Assembly: GCF_965284335.1 (NCBI RefSeq)
Contig: NZ_OZ260076.1
Reading direction: 5' to 3' (one strand)
Length of the DNA: 64,000 nt
Origin: Tabrizicola_A sp965284335
GTDB lineage: Bacteria; Pseudomonadota; Alphaproteobacteria; Rhodobacterales; Rhodobacteraceae
The translations under genes were made by a program, and so were the position numbers. This document shows, piece by piece, positions 24,825-33,000 of this stretch (its first letter is position 1; each line of letters starts with the position of its first letter). The notes beneath the pieces were generated by a model that had not been told where the DNA came from, ran no database searches, and was given only the letters and a program-made list of their open reading frames with translations.

Positions 24825-25777
24825 AATATTCCCGCAAAGACGCCAAATCGCACGCCTTTGACCGTATGAAGGGCATCTGGGCGGCGGGGCTGATGCCGTT
24901 TCGGGACGATCTGTCGATCGATGAAGAGGGCTTTGCGGCCAATATGGATCATTGGATCGACGATCTGGGGATTGATGGGTTTTTCATTGCTGGAAAGCAG
25001 GGCGAATTTTTCGCCATGTCGGTCGATGAACGCAAACGCGCCTTTGATCTCGCGGTCAAGGCTGCCGCTGGGCGCGCGCAAACCATCATGTCCTGTTCAG
25101 ATCAGAATATGGATGTGGTGATTGATCTGGCGCGCCATGCGCAGAGCTGTGGGGCCGATTACATTGTTGTCCATGCGCCGATTTTGCATTTCTACAAAGC
25201 GCAGGATGAAACCCTGATCCGCTATTATGAAACGATTGCGTCAAAGGTCGACATTGGCATTGCGCTGTGGTCGCACCCGGACAGCGGCTATTTGATGAGC
25301 CCGGCGCTGTGCAACAGGTTGGCCGATATCGAAACGGTGGTGGCAATCAAGTATTCAGTTCCAAGACCGATGTATGCCGAGCTTTCGCGGCTGGCGGGTG
25401 ATCGCATGATCGTATCAACCGCCTCGGAAGAGGAATGGCTGGACAATATTCTAGAGCTGAACTGGCAGCTTTACCTGTGTTCCTCGCCCCCATACCTGAT
25501 CCAGACCGCCGCCGACAAACGGATGCGCGCCTATACAGATGCGGCTTTTGCCGGGCGCGGCGAGGAGGCCCGGGCGATCCGCGACAGTCTGGAGCCGGTG
25601 CGCCATGCGCTGAAATCCACCCGCCCCCCCGAAAAGCCTCATGCGCATCAGAAATACTGGCAAGAGCTTTTGGGCCAAACCGGGGGCCGCGTCCGCCCGC
25701 CCTGTCTGGAGCTGACCGAGGCCGAGAAGGCCAAGACAAGGCTTGCATTTGAAACCTGTGGCCTGAAACTGGCCTGA
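24821..25777 (+). CDS. DapA-family lyase/aldolase
   Basis: 318 residues from a GTG overlapping the ALDH stop. TIM-barrel of the dihydrodipicolinate synthase/N-acetylneuraminate lyase family. The Schiff-base Lys is in ETVVAIKYSVPRPM. The usual GTTGE pyruvate-binding motif is altered to GKQGEF, so the substrate is probably not a plain DapA one. Relatives include pyruvate aldolases and hydratase-aldolases of aromatic catabolism. Here it may split or hydrate a ring-cleavage product; this is inferred from neighbours. Confidence 0.85.
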   Translation: MKYSRKDAKSHAFDRMKGIWAAGLMPFRDDLSIDEEGFAANMDHWIDDLGIDGFFIAGKQGEFFAMSVDERKRAFDLAVKAAAGRAQTIMSCSDQNMDVVIDLARHAQSCGADYIVVHAPILHFYKAQDETLIRYYETIASKVDIGIALWSHPDSGYLMSPALCNRLADIETVVAIKYSVPRPMYAELSRLAGDRMIVSTASEEEWLDNILELNWQLYLCSSPPYLIQTAADKRMRAYTDAAFAGRGEEARAIRDSLEPVRHALKSTRPPEKPHAHQKYWQELLGQTGGRVRPPCLELTEAEKAKTRLAFETCGLKLA

Positions 25778-25793
25778 TATCGCGGAGGATACC

Positions 25794-26342
25794 ATGACCC
25801 GCCTTTCTGCCTTTAACTTCCAGAAATGGATTGATGAACATAAGCACCTGTTGAAACCCCCGGTGGGCAATCAACTGGTGTTCAAGGATGCCGATCTGAT
25901 GGTCACCGTGGTGGGTGGCCCGAACGAGCGCTGCGATTACCACGATGATCCGGTCGAAGAGTTCTTTTACCAACTTAAGGGCGATATGCTGCTGAAGTTG
26001 CATGACACCACGACGGGCGATTTTTATGATGTGCCCATCCGCGAGGGCGATATTTTCCTGTTGCCGGCCCACATGCGCCATTCACCGCAACGCCCGCAGG
26101 AAGGGTCAATCGGGCTGGTGATCGAACCCGCCCGGCCCGAAGGCGCGTTGGATGCGATCGAATGGTATTGCTTTGACTGCAACGCCCGCGTCCACCGGGC
26201 CGAGGTGGATCTGGAATCGATCGTCGATGACCTGCCACCGATCTATGCCGCCTTTTATGCCGATGAAAAACTGCGCACCTGCCCGCAATGCGGCGCGTTG
26301 CATCCGGGCAAAAAGCCCCCTGCGGGCTGGGTGAAGCTGTAA
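25794..26342 (+). CDS. nbaC: 3-hydroxyanthranilate 3,4-dioxygenase
   Basis: 182 residues, the bacterial family length. Opens the ring of 3-hydroxyanthranilate to give 2-amino-3-carboxymuconate semialdehyde (ACMS). The cupin iron ligands are conserved: His50 and Glu56 in CDYHDDPVEEFFYQLKGDM, and His96 in HMRHSPQRP; the substrate Arg residues lie in GPNERC and SPQRP. The C-terminal rubredoxin-like second iron site is also present (YCFDC and CPQCG). The gene follows the DapA-like gene by 16 bases, in an operon lacking an evident ACMS decarboxylase. Confidence 0.9.
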   Translation: MTRLSAFNFQKWIDEHKHLLKPPVGNQLVFKDADLMVTVVGGPNERCDYHDDPVEEFFYQLKGDMLLKLHDTTTGDFYDVPIREGDIFLLPAHMRHSPQRPQEGSIGLVIEPARPEGALDAIEWYCFDCNARVHRAEVDLESIVDDLPPIYAAFYADEKLRTCPQCGALHPGKKPPAGWVKL

Positions 26343-26419
26343 CGAATTCAGGCTTGAAGTGACGATCAGGCCTGTCAGACTGTCTAAAAACAAAAGAACG
26401 ACACAACTGGGAGAATGCC

Positions 26420-27562
26420 ATGAAACGACTTTTGACCACGGCCAGCCTTCTTGTCGCGCTGGCGGTTCCTGCCTATGCCGAGGGCACCAAGATTGGCGTC
26501 ATCACCACGCTGTCTGGCCCGGCAGGTTATTTGGGCGAGCAGATCCGCGATGGCCTGACGCTGGGGCTGAATGCCTCTGGCGCCCCCTTTGAGCTGGTTG
26601 TCGAAGATGACGCCCGCGATCCGAACACCGGAGTTCAGGCCGCTGATCGGATGCTGAACGAAGAAGGCATCAAGCTTTTGACGGGCATTGTGTTTTCCAA
26701 CGTGTCGGGTGCTGTGGTGCCCGAGGCGCTGGATGCGGGCGCGATCTATGTCAGCCCGAACGCCGCCCCCTCGCCCTTGGCGGGCGAAAAGTGCCATCCG
26801 AACTATTTTGTGGTCAGCTGGCAAAATGACAGCCTGCACGAAGCCTCGGGCGCTGCGGCCAAGAAGTTGGGCTATACGACCGCCGTTGCCTTGGCACCCA
26901 ACTATCAGGCGGGCAAAGACGCCATCGCAGGCTTTACCCGAGAGTTTGGCGGTGAGGTGACCGAGATTTACACCGGTGTTGAACAGTCTGACTTTGCTGG
27001 AGAAATGGCGCAGATCCGTGACAAGGCTCCGCAGGTAGTGTTCCAGTTCCATCCCGGCGGACAGGGCATTGCGTTCCTCAAGCAATATCAGCAATCGGGC
27101 CTTCTGGGTGCGATCCCGATGGTTTTGTCAGAACCGTCTTATGATGCGGTGATCCTTAAGGCTGTTGGGCCGGCGGCGATTGGTGTGACGGGCACCACCC
27201 ATTGGAATGATGACTTCGACAACGAGGCCTCCAAGGCCATGGTGGCCGCATGGGCTGCGGCGCATCCTGACACCCCGCTGACCACCTATGCCCAGCAGGC
27301 CTATGACACCGGCCTTCTGATCGGCTCGGCGTTGAATGCGGCCGGGGGCGACACCGACATTGCGGCGTTGCAAGCCGCGATCAAGGCGGCGGATTTTGCC
27401 TCGACCCGGGGCAGTTTTGCCTTTGGCCCGAACCAGCACCCGGTGCAGGATTGGTATCTGACCGAAATCGTCGCAGATGATGCGGGCAACCCCAAGATCG
27501 TGACCAAGGAAAAGATCCGCGAAGCGGTGGGCGACGTTTACGCAGCCAACTGCAAGATGTGA
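26420..27562 (+). CDS. ABC transporter substrate-binding protein (Leu/Ile/Val-type)
   Basis: 380 residues. Signal peptide MKRLLTTASLLVALAVPAYA leads to a periplasmic type I binding protein of the LivJ/AmiC group: GTKIGVITTLSGPAGYLGEQ, then LLTGIVFSNVSGAVVPEALD, and a C-terminal AFGPNQHPVQDWYLTEIV. It delivers its ligand to the LivHMGF proteins encoded next. The cluster context suggests an aromatic or amino-aromatic acid rather than a branched-chain amino acid, but ligand choice is inference. A hairpin separates it from the permease gene. Confidence 0.9.
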   Translation: MKRLLTTASLLVALAVPAYAEGTKIGVITTLSGPAGYLGEQIRDGLTLGLNASGAPFELVVEDDARDPNTGVQAADRMLNEEGIKLLTGIVFSNVSGAVVPEALDAGAIYVSPNAAPSPLAGEKCHPNYFVVSWQNDSLHEASGAAAKKLGYTTAVALAPNYQAGKDAIAGFTREFGGEVTEIYTGVEQSDFAGEMAQIRDKAPQVVFQFHPGGQGIAFLKQYQQSGLLGAIPMVLSEPSYDAVILKAVGPAAIGVTGTTHWNDDFDNEASKAMVAAWAAAHPDTPLTTYAQQAYDTGLLIGSALNAAGGDTDIAALQAAIKAADFASTRGSFAFGPNQHPVQDWYLTEIVADDAGNPKIVTKEKIREAVGDVYAANCKM

Positions 27563-27570
27563 TGTGAACC

Positions 27571-27594
27571 GGGCCGAGGGCGCCCCCTCGGCCC
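27571..27594 (+). terminator. Intercistronic hairpin after the binding-protein gene
   Basis: A 10-bp stem GGGCCGAGGG/CCCTCGGCCC with a 4-base loop starts 9 bases after the binding-protein stop and precedes livH. There is no T run. Such hairpins commonly protect or attenuate, giving more binding protein than permease. Confidence 0.6.
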
Positions 27595-27627
27595 ATTCCT
27601 TGCACCCAAAGCCAAAGGCGCGGGCCG

Positions 27628-28542
27628 ATGATCCTTTTGTTCGAGCAGCTTTTGAACGGGCTGCAATACGGCGTCACGCTGTTTTTGCTGGCCGCCGGAT
27701 TGACGTTGATTTTTGGCATCATGGGGGTGATCAACCTTGCCCATGGCGCGCTGTATATGGTTGGGGCATTCGCGGCCTCTTGGGTGTCGATCCAGACTGG
27801 AAATTTCTGGGGCGGGTTATTGTCAGGGCTGGCCGCTGCCGCCATTGCGGGTTTTTTGGTGGAACTTGGTGTCATGCGGCGGCTCTACGCCCGTGATCAT
27901 TTGGATCAGGTGTTGGCCACCTTTGCGCTGATCCTGATCTTTAACCAATCCACCGTTTTGATCTTTGGTCGTCAGCCGCTGTTCACCTCGCTTCCCGAGG
28001 TGTTTTCAGGCTCGATCGAAATCATCCCCGGGCTGCCCTATCCGACCTATCGATTGTTTGTCATCTTCGTTGGTCTGGTGGTGGCCTTGGGGCTGTATGT
28101 CCTGATCAACAAGACCCGTGTTGGTATGCTGGTGCGCGCGGGTGCCTCCAACCGTCAGATGGTGCGGGCGCTGGGCGTCAATATTCAGGGCCTCTACACC
28201 GCCGTGTTTGCGCTTGGGGCGCTTTTGGCGGGGCTGGCTGGGGTCATGGCCTCGCCCATTGTGTCGGTGCAGGTCGGGATGGGGGATGAGATTATTCTGG
28301 CCACCTTTGTCGTCGTTGTGATCGGCGGGGTCGGCTCGGTCAAAGGGGCCTTTGTCGCCGGAATCCTTTTGGGCATGTTCGACACCATGCTGCGCGCATT
28401 TCTGCCAGCAACGCTGCAACAGGTGATGCCGGGCCCCGAGGCGCAGGCCTTGGGCGTGGGGCTGTCATCGATGGGGATCTATCTGATGATGGCGCTTGTG
28501 CTGCTGATCCGCCCGCGTGGCCTTTTTGCGGCACGGGGGTAA
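27628..28542 (+). CDS. livH: Branched-chain-type ABC transporter permease LivH
   Basis: 304 residues with eight or so membrane helices: LNGLQYGVTLFLLAAGLTLI and FGIMGVINLAHGALYMVGAF at the N terminus are the LivH signature, and RQMVRALGVNIQGLYTAVFA is the cytoplasmic loop that contacts the ATPase. Forms the membrane channel with LivM. Three bases separate it from livM. Confidence 0.93.
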   Translation: MILLFEQLLNGLQYGVTLFLLAAGLTLIFGIMGVINLAHGALYMVGAFAASWVSIQTGNFWGGLLSGLAAAAIAGFLVELGVMRRLYARDHLDQVLATFALILIFNQSTVLIFGRQPLFTSLPEVFSGSIEIIPGLPYPTYRLFVIFVGLVVALGLYVLINKTRVGMLVRAGASNRQMVRALGVNIQGLYTAVFALGALLAGLAGVMASPIVSVQVGMGDEIILATFVVVVIGGVGSVKGAFVAGILLGMFDTMLRAFLPATLQQVMPGPEAQALGVGLSSMGIYLMMALVLLIRPRGLFAARG

Positions 28543-28545
28543 GGG

Positions 28546-29517
28546 ATGAAACGCGAAAACCTTGTCCTTCTGGTGGTCTTAGTCCTCTTGGCGCTGGTGC
28601 CCGTCGCCGCCGAGGCAACGGGGCAAGCCAGTTGGGTTCGTCTGGTGGGTCAGGCGCTGATTTATGGCATGGCGGCGGCCAGCCTGAATTTCATTCTGGG
28701 CTATGGCGGCATGGTCAGCTTTGGCCATGCGGCGTTTTTCGGCATTGGCGGCTATGTGGTGGGGATTTTGTATCACCACTTTGACGCCGGAACCGCGTTT
28801 TTGGGGGTCATCCCCGGCACTGACCAGATGCTTATCACCCTGCCTGCGGCGATTATCATCGCCGGGCTGGCTGCCGCGCTGGTCGGGGCCTTGTCGCTGC
28901 GGACGGGGGGCGTGCAGTTCATCATGATCACGCTGGCCTTTGCGCAGATGTTCTTCTTCCTGTTCATCAGCCTGAAAACCTATGGTGGCGAAGATGGCAT
29001 CATGGTGCGCCGCACCAATTCGTTGCCGGGTCTGGATATGAAGGACCGCGCCACGCTGTATTGGGTCGTCTTGGGTTTCGCGGCGGCCTATTATCTGTTC
29101 CTGCGCCGTCTGGTAAATTCTTCCTTTGGCCAGATCATCGCGGGCATTCGCCAAAATGAGCGGCGCATGGCGGCGATGGGCATTTCGACTTACCGCTACA
29201 AGCTTTATGCCTTCATCCTGTCAGGGATGGGGGCGGGGTTGGCCGGGGCCTTGATGGTGAATTTCCTGCGCTTTGCTTCACCCGACATGATGCACTGGAC
29301 CCGGTCGGGCGAGCTGATGGTGATGGTTATTCTGGGCGGGGTTGGCACCTTGGCCGGGCCGTTCATCGGGGCGGGGGCGCTGTTCACGCTGGAAACCACG
29401 CTGGCACGCTATACCGAACATTGGATGCTGCCGGTCGGTATTCTTTTGCTGATTGTGGTTTTGGCCACCAAAGGTGGGCTGATGGCGCTGATCACCCGGC
29501 TGGGGGGCAAGAAATGA
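28546..29517 (+). CDS. livM: Branched-chain-type ABC transporter permease LivM
   Basis: 323 residues, polytopic. The LivM signature is present as AAASLNFILGYGGMVSFGHA and FFGIGGYVVGIL, with the EAA-like loop GIRQNERRMAAMGISTYRYK. Partner of LivH. Its stop overlaps the livG start (ATGA), so the four transport proteins are made from one operon. Confidence 0.93.
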   Translation: MKRENLVLLVVLVLLALVPVAAEATGQASWVRLVGQALIYGMAAASLNFILGYGGMVSFGHAAFFGIGGYVVGILYHHFDAGTAFLGVIPGTDQMLITLPAAIIIAGLAAALVGALSLRTGGVQFIMITLAFAQMFFFLFISLKTYGGEDGIMVRRTNSLPGLDMKDRATLYWVVLGFAAAYYLFLRRLVNSSFGQIIAGIRQNERRMAAMGISTYRYKLYAFILSGMGAGLAGALMVNFLRFASPDMMHWTRSGELMVMVILGGVGTLAGPFIGAGALFTLETTLARYTEHWMLPVGILLLIVVLATKGGLMALITRLGGKK

Positions 29518-30263
29518 CCCAGGTTCTTGAGATTGCCGGATTGGTCAAAACCTTTGGCGGGCTGATGGCCACCGACCATGTCTCGCTTACGGTCAATGCG
29601 GGCGAGATTCACGCGTTGATCGGGCCGAACGGGGCGGGGAAATCGACGCTGATCAACCAGATCTGTGGCGAGCTGGCGCCAAACGCGGGCCAAATTCATC
29701 TGGCCGGGCGCGACATCACCCGCCTGCCCCCGGCTGAGCGGGTGGCGTTGGGCTTGGGGCGGACGTTTCAGATCACCTCGCTTTTGGATGATATGACGGT
29801 GCGCGAAAATCTTGGTCTTGCCGTTCAGGCGCGCGAGGGCGGCAATTTTCGCATCTTTGACCGCGCTGCCAAACGCGCCGAGGTGTGGGATGAGGTGGCG
29901 GCCAGTTTGGACGCCTCGGCGCTGGGCCCGCGGGCCGATGTGCCGGTTGCCGATCTGGCCCATGGCGAGAAAAAGCAGTTGGAATTGATGATGGCCTTGG
30001 CCCAGCGGCCCCGGCTTTTGTTGTTGGATGAGCCGATGGCGGGCCTTGGCCATGTGGAAAGCCAGCAGATGATCGAGGCCCTGCGTGCTGTTCGCAAGGA
30101 TTGTGCGATCTTGTTGGTCGAGCATGACATGGAGGCGGTGTTCGCGCTGGCCGATCGGATTTCGGTTCTGGTCTATGGCCAGATCATCGCCGCCGGAACT
30201 GCGGATGAGATCCGCGCCAATCCGGCGGTGCGCGAAGCCTATCTGGGCGAGGAGGACTCGTGA
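29514..30263 (+). CDS. livG: ABC transporter ATP-binding protein LivG
   Basis: 249 residues starting MTQVLEIAGLVKTFGGLMAT. Walker A GPNGAGKSTLINQI, Q-loop near LGLGRTFQ, signature in place as DLAHGEKKQLELMMAL, Walker B LLLLDEPMAGL and switch His in LLVEHDM. The signature departs from LSGGQ (AHGEK), which is usual for LivG. Overlaps both neighbours. Confidence 0.94.
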   Translation: MTQVLEIAGLVKTFGGLMATDHVSLTVNAGEIHALIGPNGAGKSTLINQICGELAPNAGQIHLAGRDITRLPPAERVALGLGRTFQITSLLDDMTVRENLGLAVQAREGGNFRIFDRAAKRAEVWDEVAASLDASALGPRADVPVADLAHGEKKQLELMMALAQRPRLLLLDEPMAGLGHVESQQMIEALRAVRKDCAILLVEHDMEAVFALADRISVLVYGQIIAAGTADEIRANPAVREAYLGEEDS

Positions 30264-30964
30264 TGTTGTCAGTCCAGAATTTGCAGGCTGGGTATGGCGC
30301 GTCTCAGGTGTTGTTCGACATCTCGCTGGAGATCAAGGAAGGCGAGGTTGTCACCCTGATGGGGCGCAACGGGATGGGCAAAACCACGACGGTGCGCAGC
30401 ATCATGGGGCTTTTGGCACCTCGCGGGGGGGCGGTGACCTATGACGGGCGCGCGATTGCGGGCATGGCACCGGAAAAGGTTGCGCGTCTGGGTTTTGGCC
30501 TTGTGCCAGAAGGGCGGCAGGTGTTTCCGAACCTGACGGTGCGGGAAAATCTGGTGGCAACCTCGGCCAACCGTCTGGGGGCTTCCAGCCCTTGGACCTT
30601 GCCGCGCATTTATGATCTTTTCCCCCGTCTGGGCGAACGCGCGGGGCAAATGGCGGCCACGCTGTCGGGTGGGGAACAGCAGATGCTGGCTGTGGGCCGG
30701 GCGTTGATGACCAACCCGCGTTTGCTGATCTTGGATGAGGCAACCGAAGGCTTGGCGCCGGTGATCCGCACTGAAATCTGGCATGTGGTGGAGCGGCTTA
30801 AGCAAGAGGGGCAATCTATCCTTCTGATCGACAAGACGTTTTCGGTTCTAAAGCGGCTGGCTGACCGGCACTTTATCCTAGAAAAAGGCCAGACGGTTTG
30901 GTCAGGCACCAGTGACGATCTGACCCGCGACCATGACCGCGTGCAGGCTTGGGTGGGGGTGTGA
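30260..30964 (+). CDS. livF: ABC transporter ATP-binding protein LivF
   Basis: 234 residues from a GTG (or 233 from the next codon, ATG). Walker A GRNGMGKTTTVRSI, signature LSGGEQQMLAVGRALM, Walker B LLILDEATEGLAP. Second ATPase of the importer. Its stop overlaps the aspartate dehydrogenase ATG, so the transporter and downstream enzymes are co-transcribed. Confidence 0.94.
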   Translation: MMLSVQNLQAGYGASQVLFDISLEIKEGEVVTLMGRNGMGKTTTVRSIMGLLAPRGGAVTYDGRAIAGMAPEKVARLGFGLVPEGRQVFPNLTVRENLVATSANRLGASSPWTLPRIYDLFPRLGERAGQMAATLSGGEQQMLAVGRALMTNPRLLILDEATEGLAPVIRTEIWHVVERLKQEGQSILLIDKTFSVLKRLADRHFILEKGQTVWSGTSDDLTRDHDRVQAWVGV

Positions 30965-31743
30965 TGCGGCTTGTGCTGGTTGGCTGGGGTGCCATCGGGG
31001 CCGAGGTCGCGCGGCTTTTGGCCGAACGGCGCGCGCCGGTTAATCTGGTTGCGGTGGGCTTGCGTGATGCCAACCGCAACCTGCCGTGCCCCATCCTGAC
31101 CGACCCTGACGATCTGGCCGCCTTTCGCCCCGATCTGGTGGTCGAGGCGGCGGGCCGCGCCGCTGTGCTGCCTTGGGGCCGGGCGGCGCTGATGGCCGGG
31201 GCGGATTTCGTGCCGGCCTCCACCTCGGCCTTTGCCGAGGATGGCCCGCTGGATGCGCTGCTGGCGGTGGCCCGTGCGCAGGGCCGCCAGATTCTGATTC
31301 CCCCCGGTGCCTTGGGTGGCATTGACGCCCTGTCGGCCGCCGCGCGTTTGCCCTTGGCCAGTGTCACGCATGAGGTGACAAAACCCGCGCTGGCCTGGCG
31401 GGGAACCGAGGCTGAAACGCTGTGCGATCTGGCAGGCCTTCGCCAAGCGCAATGCTTTTTTGAAGGCACTGCGCGGCATGCTGCGCAGTGGTTTCCGCAA
31501 AATGCCAATGTGGCGCTGATCTCGGCCTTGGCCGGGCTAGGCCCTGATGCCACCACCTTGCGGCTGATCGCAGATCCCGCCGCCACCGCTAACCGCCACC
31601 GCCTTGTGGCCATTGGTGAATTTGGCCGGATGGAGATCACTTTGGACAATCTGCCCTTGGCAAATAACCCCAAATCCTCGGCGCTGACCGCGCTGTCACT
31701 GGTGCGGCTGATTGAGAACCGCACAAGCCACTTGGTGATCTGA
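30964..31743 (+). CDS. Aspartate dehydrogenase-type oxidoreductase
   Basis: 259 residues. Rossmann start MRLVLVGWGAIGAEVARLL (GxGxxG) and the NadX/ASPDH C-terminal half: IPPGALGGIDALSAA, EVTKPALAW, GTARHAAQWFPQNANVALIS with the candidate catalytic His. Known members oxidatively deaminate L-aspartate to iminoaspartate for NAD synthesis. In a degradation cluster with 3-hydroxyanthranilate dioxygenase it may act on another amino acid or in reductive direction; that is inference. Overlaps livF and the hydrolase gene by single bases or codons. Confidence 0.88.
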   Translation: MRLVLVGWGAIGAEVARLLAERRAPVNLVAVGLRDANRNLPCPILTDPDDLAAFRPDLVVEAAGRAAVLPWGRAALMAGADFVPASTSAFAEDGPLDALLAVARAQGRQILIPPGALGGIDALSAAARLPLASVTHEVTKPALAWRGTEAETLCDLAGLRQAQCFFEGTARHAAQWFPQNANVALISALAGLGPDATTLRLIADPAATANRHRLVAIGEFGRMEITLDNLPLANNPKSSALTALSLVRLIENRTSHLVI

Positions 31744-32591
31744 TGCAACACGACGAAGCCAATCTGCCCCGTGCCCAGTTGGATGCCGATTACACCGCGC
31801 GGGCCACTGTGACGGATGCAGAATTTGGGCGCATCATCGGGCAATACCGTGATCTGACGGCCCGCGCGCAGGACAGTTGCCCGCATCAGACCCATGAGTT
31901 TTGCGCCGAAACTGGGCTGAAACTGGATCTGTATGGCACCAAGCCGGGCGAAAAGCGGCCCTTGGTGGTGTTTATCCATGGTGGCTATTGGCGGGCGCTG
32001 GACCGGGCGCATTCTGGCTTTGCCGCGCCTATGCTGAACGCGCATGGCATTGCCTGCGCCGTGCCCGATTATCGGCTGGCCCCTGCGGTTTCGATCACCC
32101 AGATCATCGGTGATTGCCGCCGCGCGCTGGCGTGGCTGTGGACCAATGCCGACCGTCTTGGGATTGACCGGACGCGTATCACTGTCACCGGGTCATCTGC
32201 CGGGGGGCATCTGGCCGCCGCTATGGCTCAGCCGGGTTGGCAGGCGGGCCATGGCCTGCCGGATCAACCCTTGCATGGCTGCCTGCCCGTTTCGGGCCTG
32301 TTCGAACTGGCCCCGCTGGCCGCGAGCCATGTGCAAGACTGGATGCGCTTTACCGCCGATGAGCTGGCCCAAAGCCCGATGCGCCAGCCGCCAAGGGCTG
32401 TGCGCGGGGCCTTGGCATTGGCGGCGGATGCGGGTGAATCTGCGGGCTTTCATCGCCAGTCAGATGCTTTTGCCGCAGTAACGGGCTGGCCGGTGATGCG
32501 GGTGCCCGCGCGCAACCATTTTGATGTGATCCTTGATCTGGCAGATGGGCAGACCGATTTGGCCAAAGCACTGGTGGCACTGGCCAAATGA
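31743..32591 (+). CDS. Alpha/beta hydrolase, kynurenine-formamidase-like
   Basis: 282 residues. Serine hydrolase with the oxyanion motif VVFIHGGYW, nucleophile in TGSSAGGHLAAA, and late acid/His residues (VPARNHFDVIL carries the candidate His). The HGGYW motif and overall layout match arylformamidases that hydrolyse N-formylkynurenine, and related carboxylesterases. Last gene of the operon that starts with the aldehyde dehydrogenase; it starts at the last base of the previous stop. The true substrate may be a formamide or ester related to the imported compound. Confidence 0.8.
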   Translation: MQHDEANLPRAQLDADYTARATVTDAEFGRIIGQYRDLTARAQDSCPHQTHEFCAETGLKLDLYGTKPGEKRPLVVFIHGGYWRALDRAHSGFAAPMLNAHGIACAVPDYRLAPAVSITQIIGDCRRALAWLWTNADRLGIDRTRITVTGSSAGGHLAAAMAQPGWQAGHGLPDQPLHGCLPVSGLFELAPLAASHVQDWMRFTADELAQSPMRQPPRAVRGALALAADAGESAGFHRQSDAFAAVTGWPVMRVPARNHFDVILDLADGQTDLAKALVALAK

Positions 32592-32595
32592 AACA

Positions 32596-32616
32596 GGGCC
32601 GGGAAATCCCCGGCCC
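32596..32616. terminator. Bidirectional terminator hairpin
   Basis: An 8-bp stem GGGCCGGG/CCCGGCCC between the convergent hydrolase and DUF5368 genes, 4 bases after the hydrolase stop. A T-rich stretch (GTTGTTTTGGTTC) follows 12 bases later on the rightward strand. Confidence 0.65.
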
Positions 32617-32637
32617 CGTCACACGTTGTTTTGGTTC

Positions 32638-32988
32638 TTACGAAGCTTTGCGGCGGGTCAAGGATTGCGCGGTATAGACCAAGATGGCTAGTCCAATCGC
32701 GCCCAAAGCCGCGACGCCCAACAGAACGATCACATCAATCGGCCCGCCGATATCTTTGAAGGCGGAGTTTGTGATGCCCTGCACAAACAGCACCGCCGCA
32801 ATGGCACCCACAGGCATCGACAGCTGTGCCCAAAGGAACTTGCGCATCGACAAGGACCGATCCCGGATCAGCACATAAAGATAGAAGGCTGTGATGACCA
32901 CGGCCGCCGCAACCAGCGCCCAGAAAAGACCGCGACCGAACATCTCTTCGAAAACCGCGATCAGGGTGGAAAATGTCAGTTCTTTCAT
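32638..32988 (-). CDS. DUF5368-family membrane protein
   Basis: 116 residues with three hydrophobic segments: FWALVAAAVVITAFYLYVL, PVGAIAAVLFVQGI and DVIVLLGVAALGAIGLAILV. I recognise it as DUF5368, a small membrane protein of Rhodobacterales found beside sulfide:quinone oxidoreductase genes. Its start is 12 bases after the stop of that gene here. Role unknown; perhaps membrane anchoring or assembly in sulfide oxidation. Confidence 0.75.
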   Translation of the reverse strand: MKELTFSTLIAVFEEMFGRGLFWALVAAAVVITAFYLYVLIRDRSLSMRKFLWAQLSMPVGAIAAVLFVQGITNSAFKDIGGPIDVIVLLGVAALGAIGLAILVYTAQSLTRRKAS

Positions 32989-33000
32989 GGCGTTTCCCCC

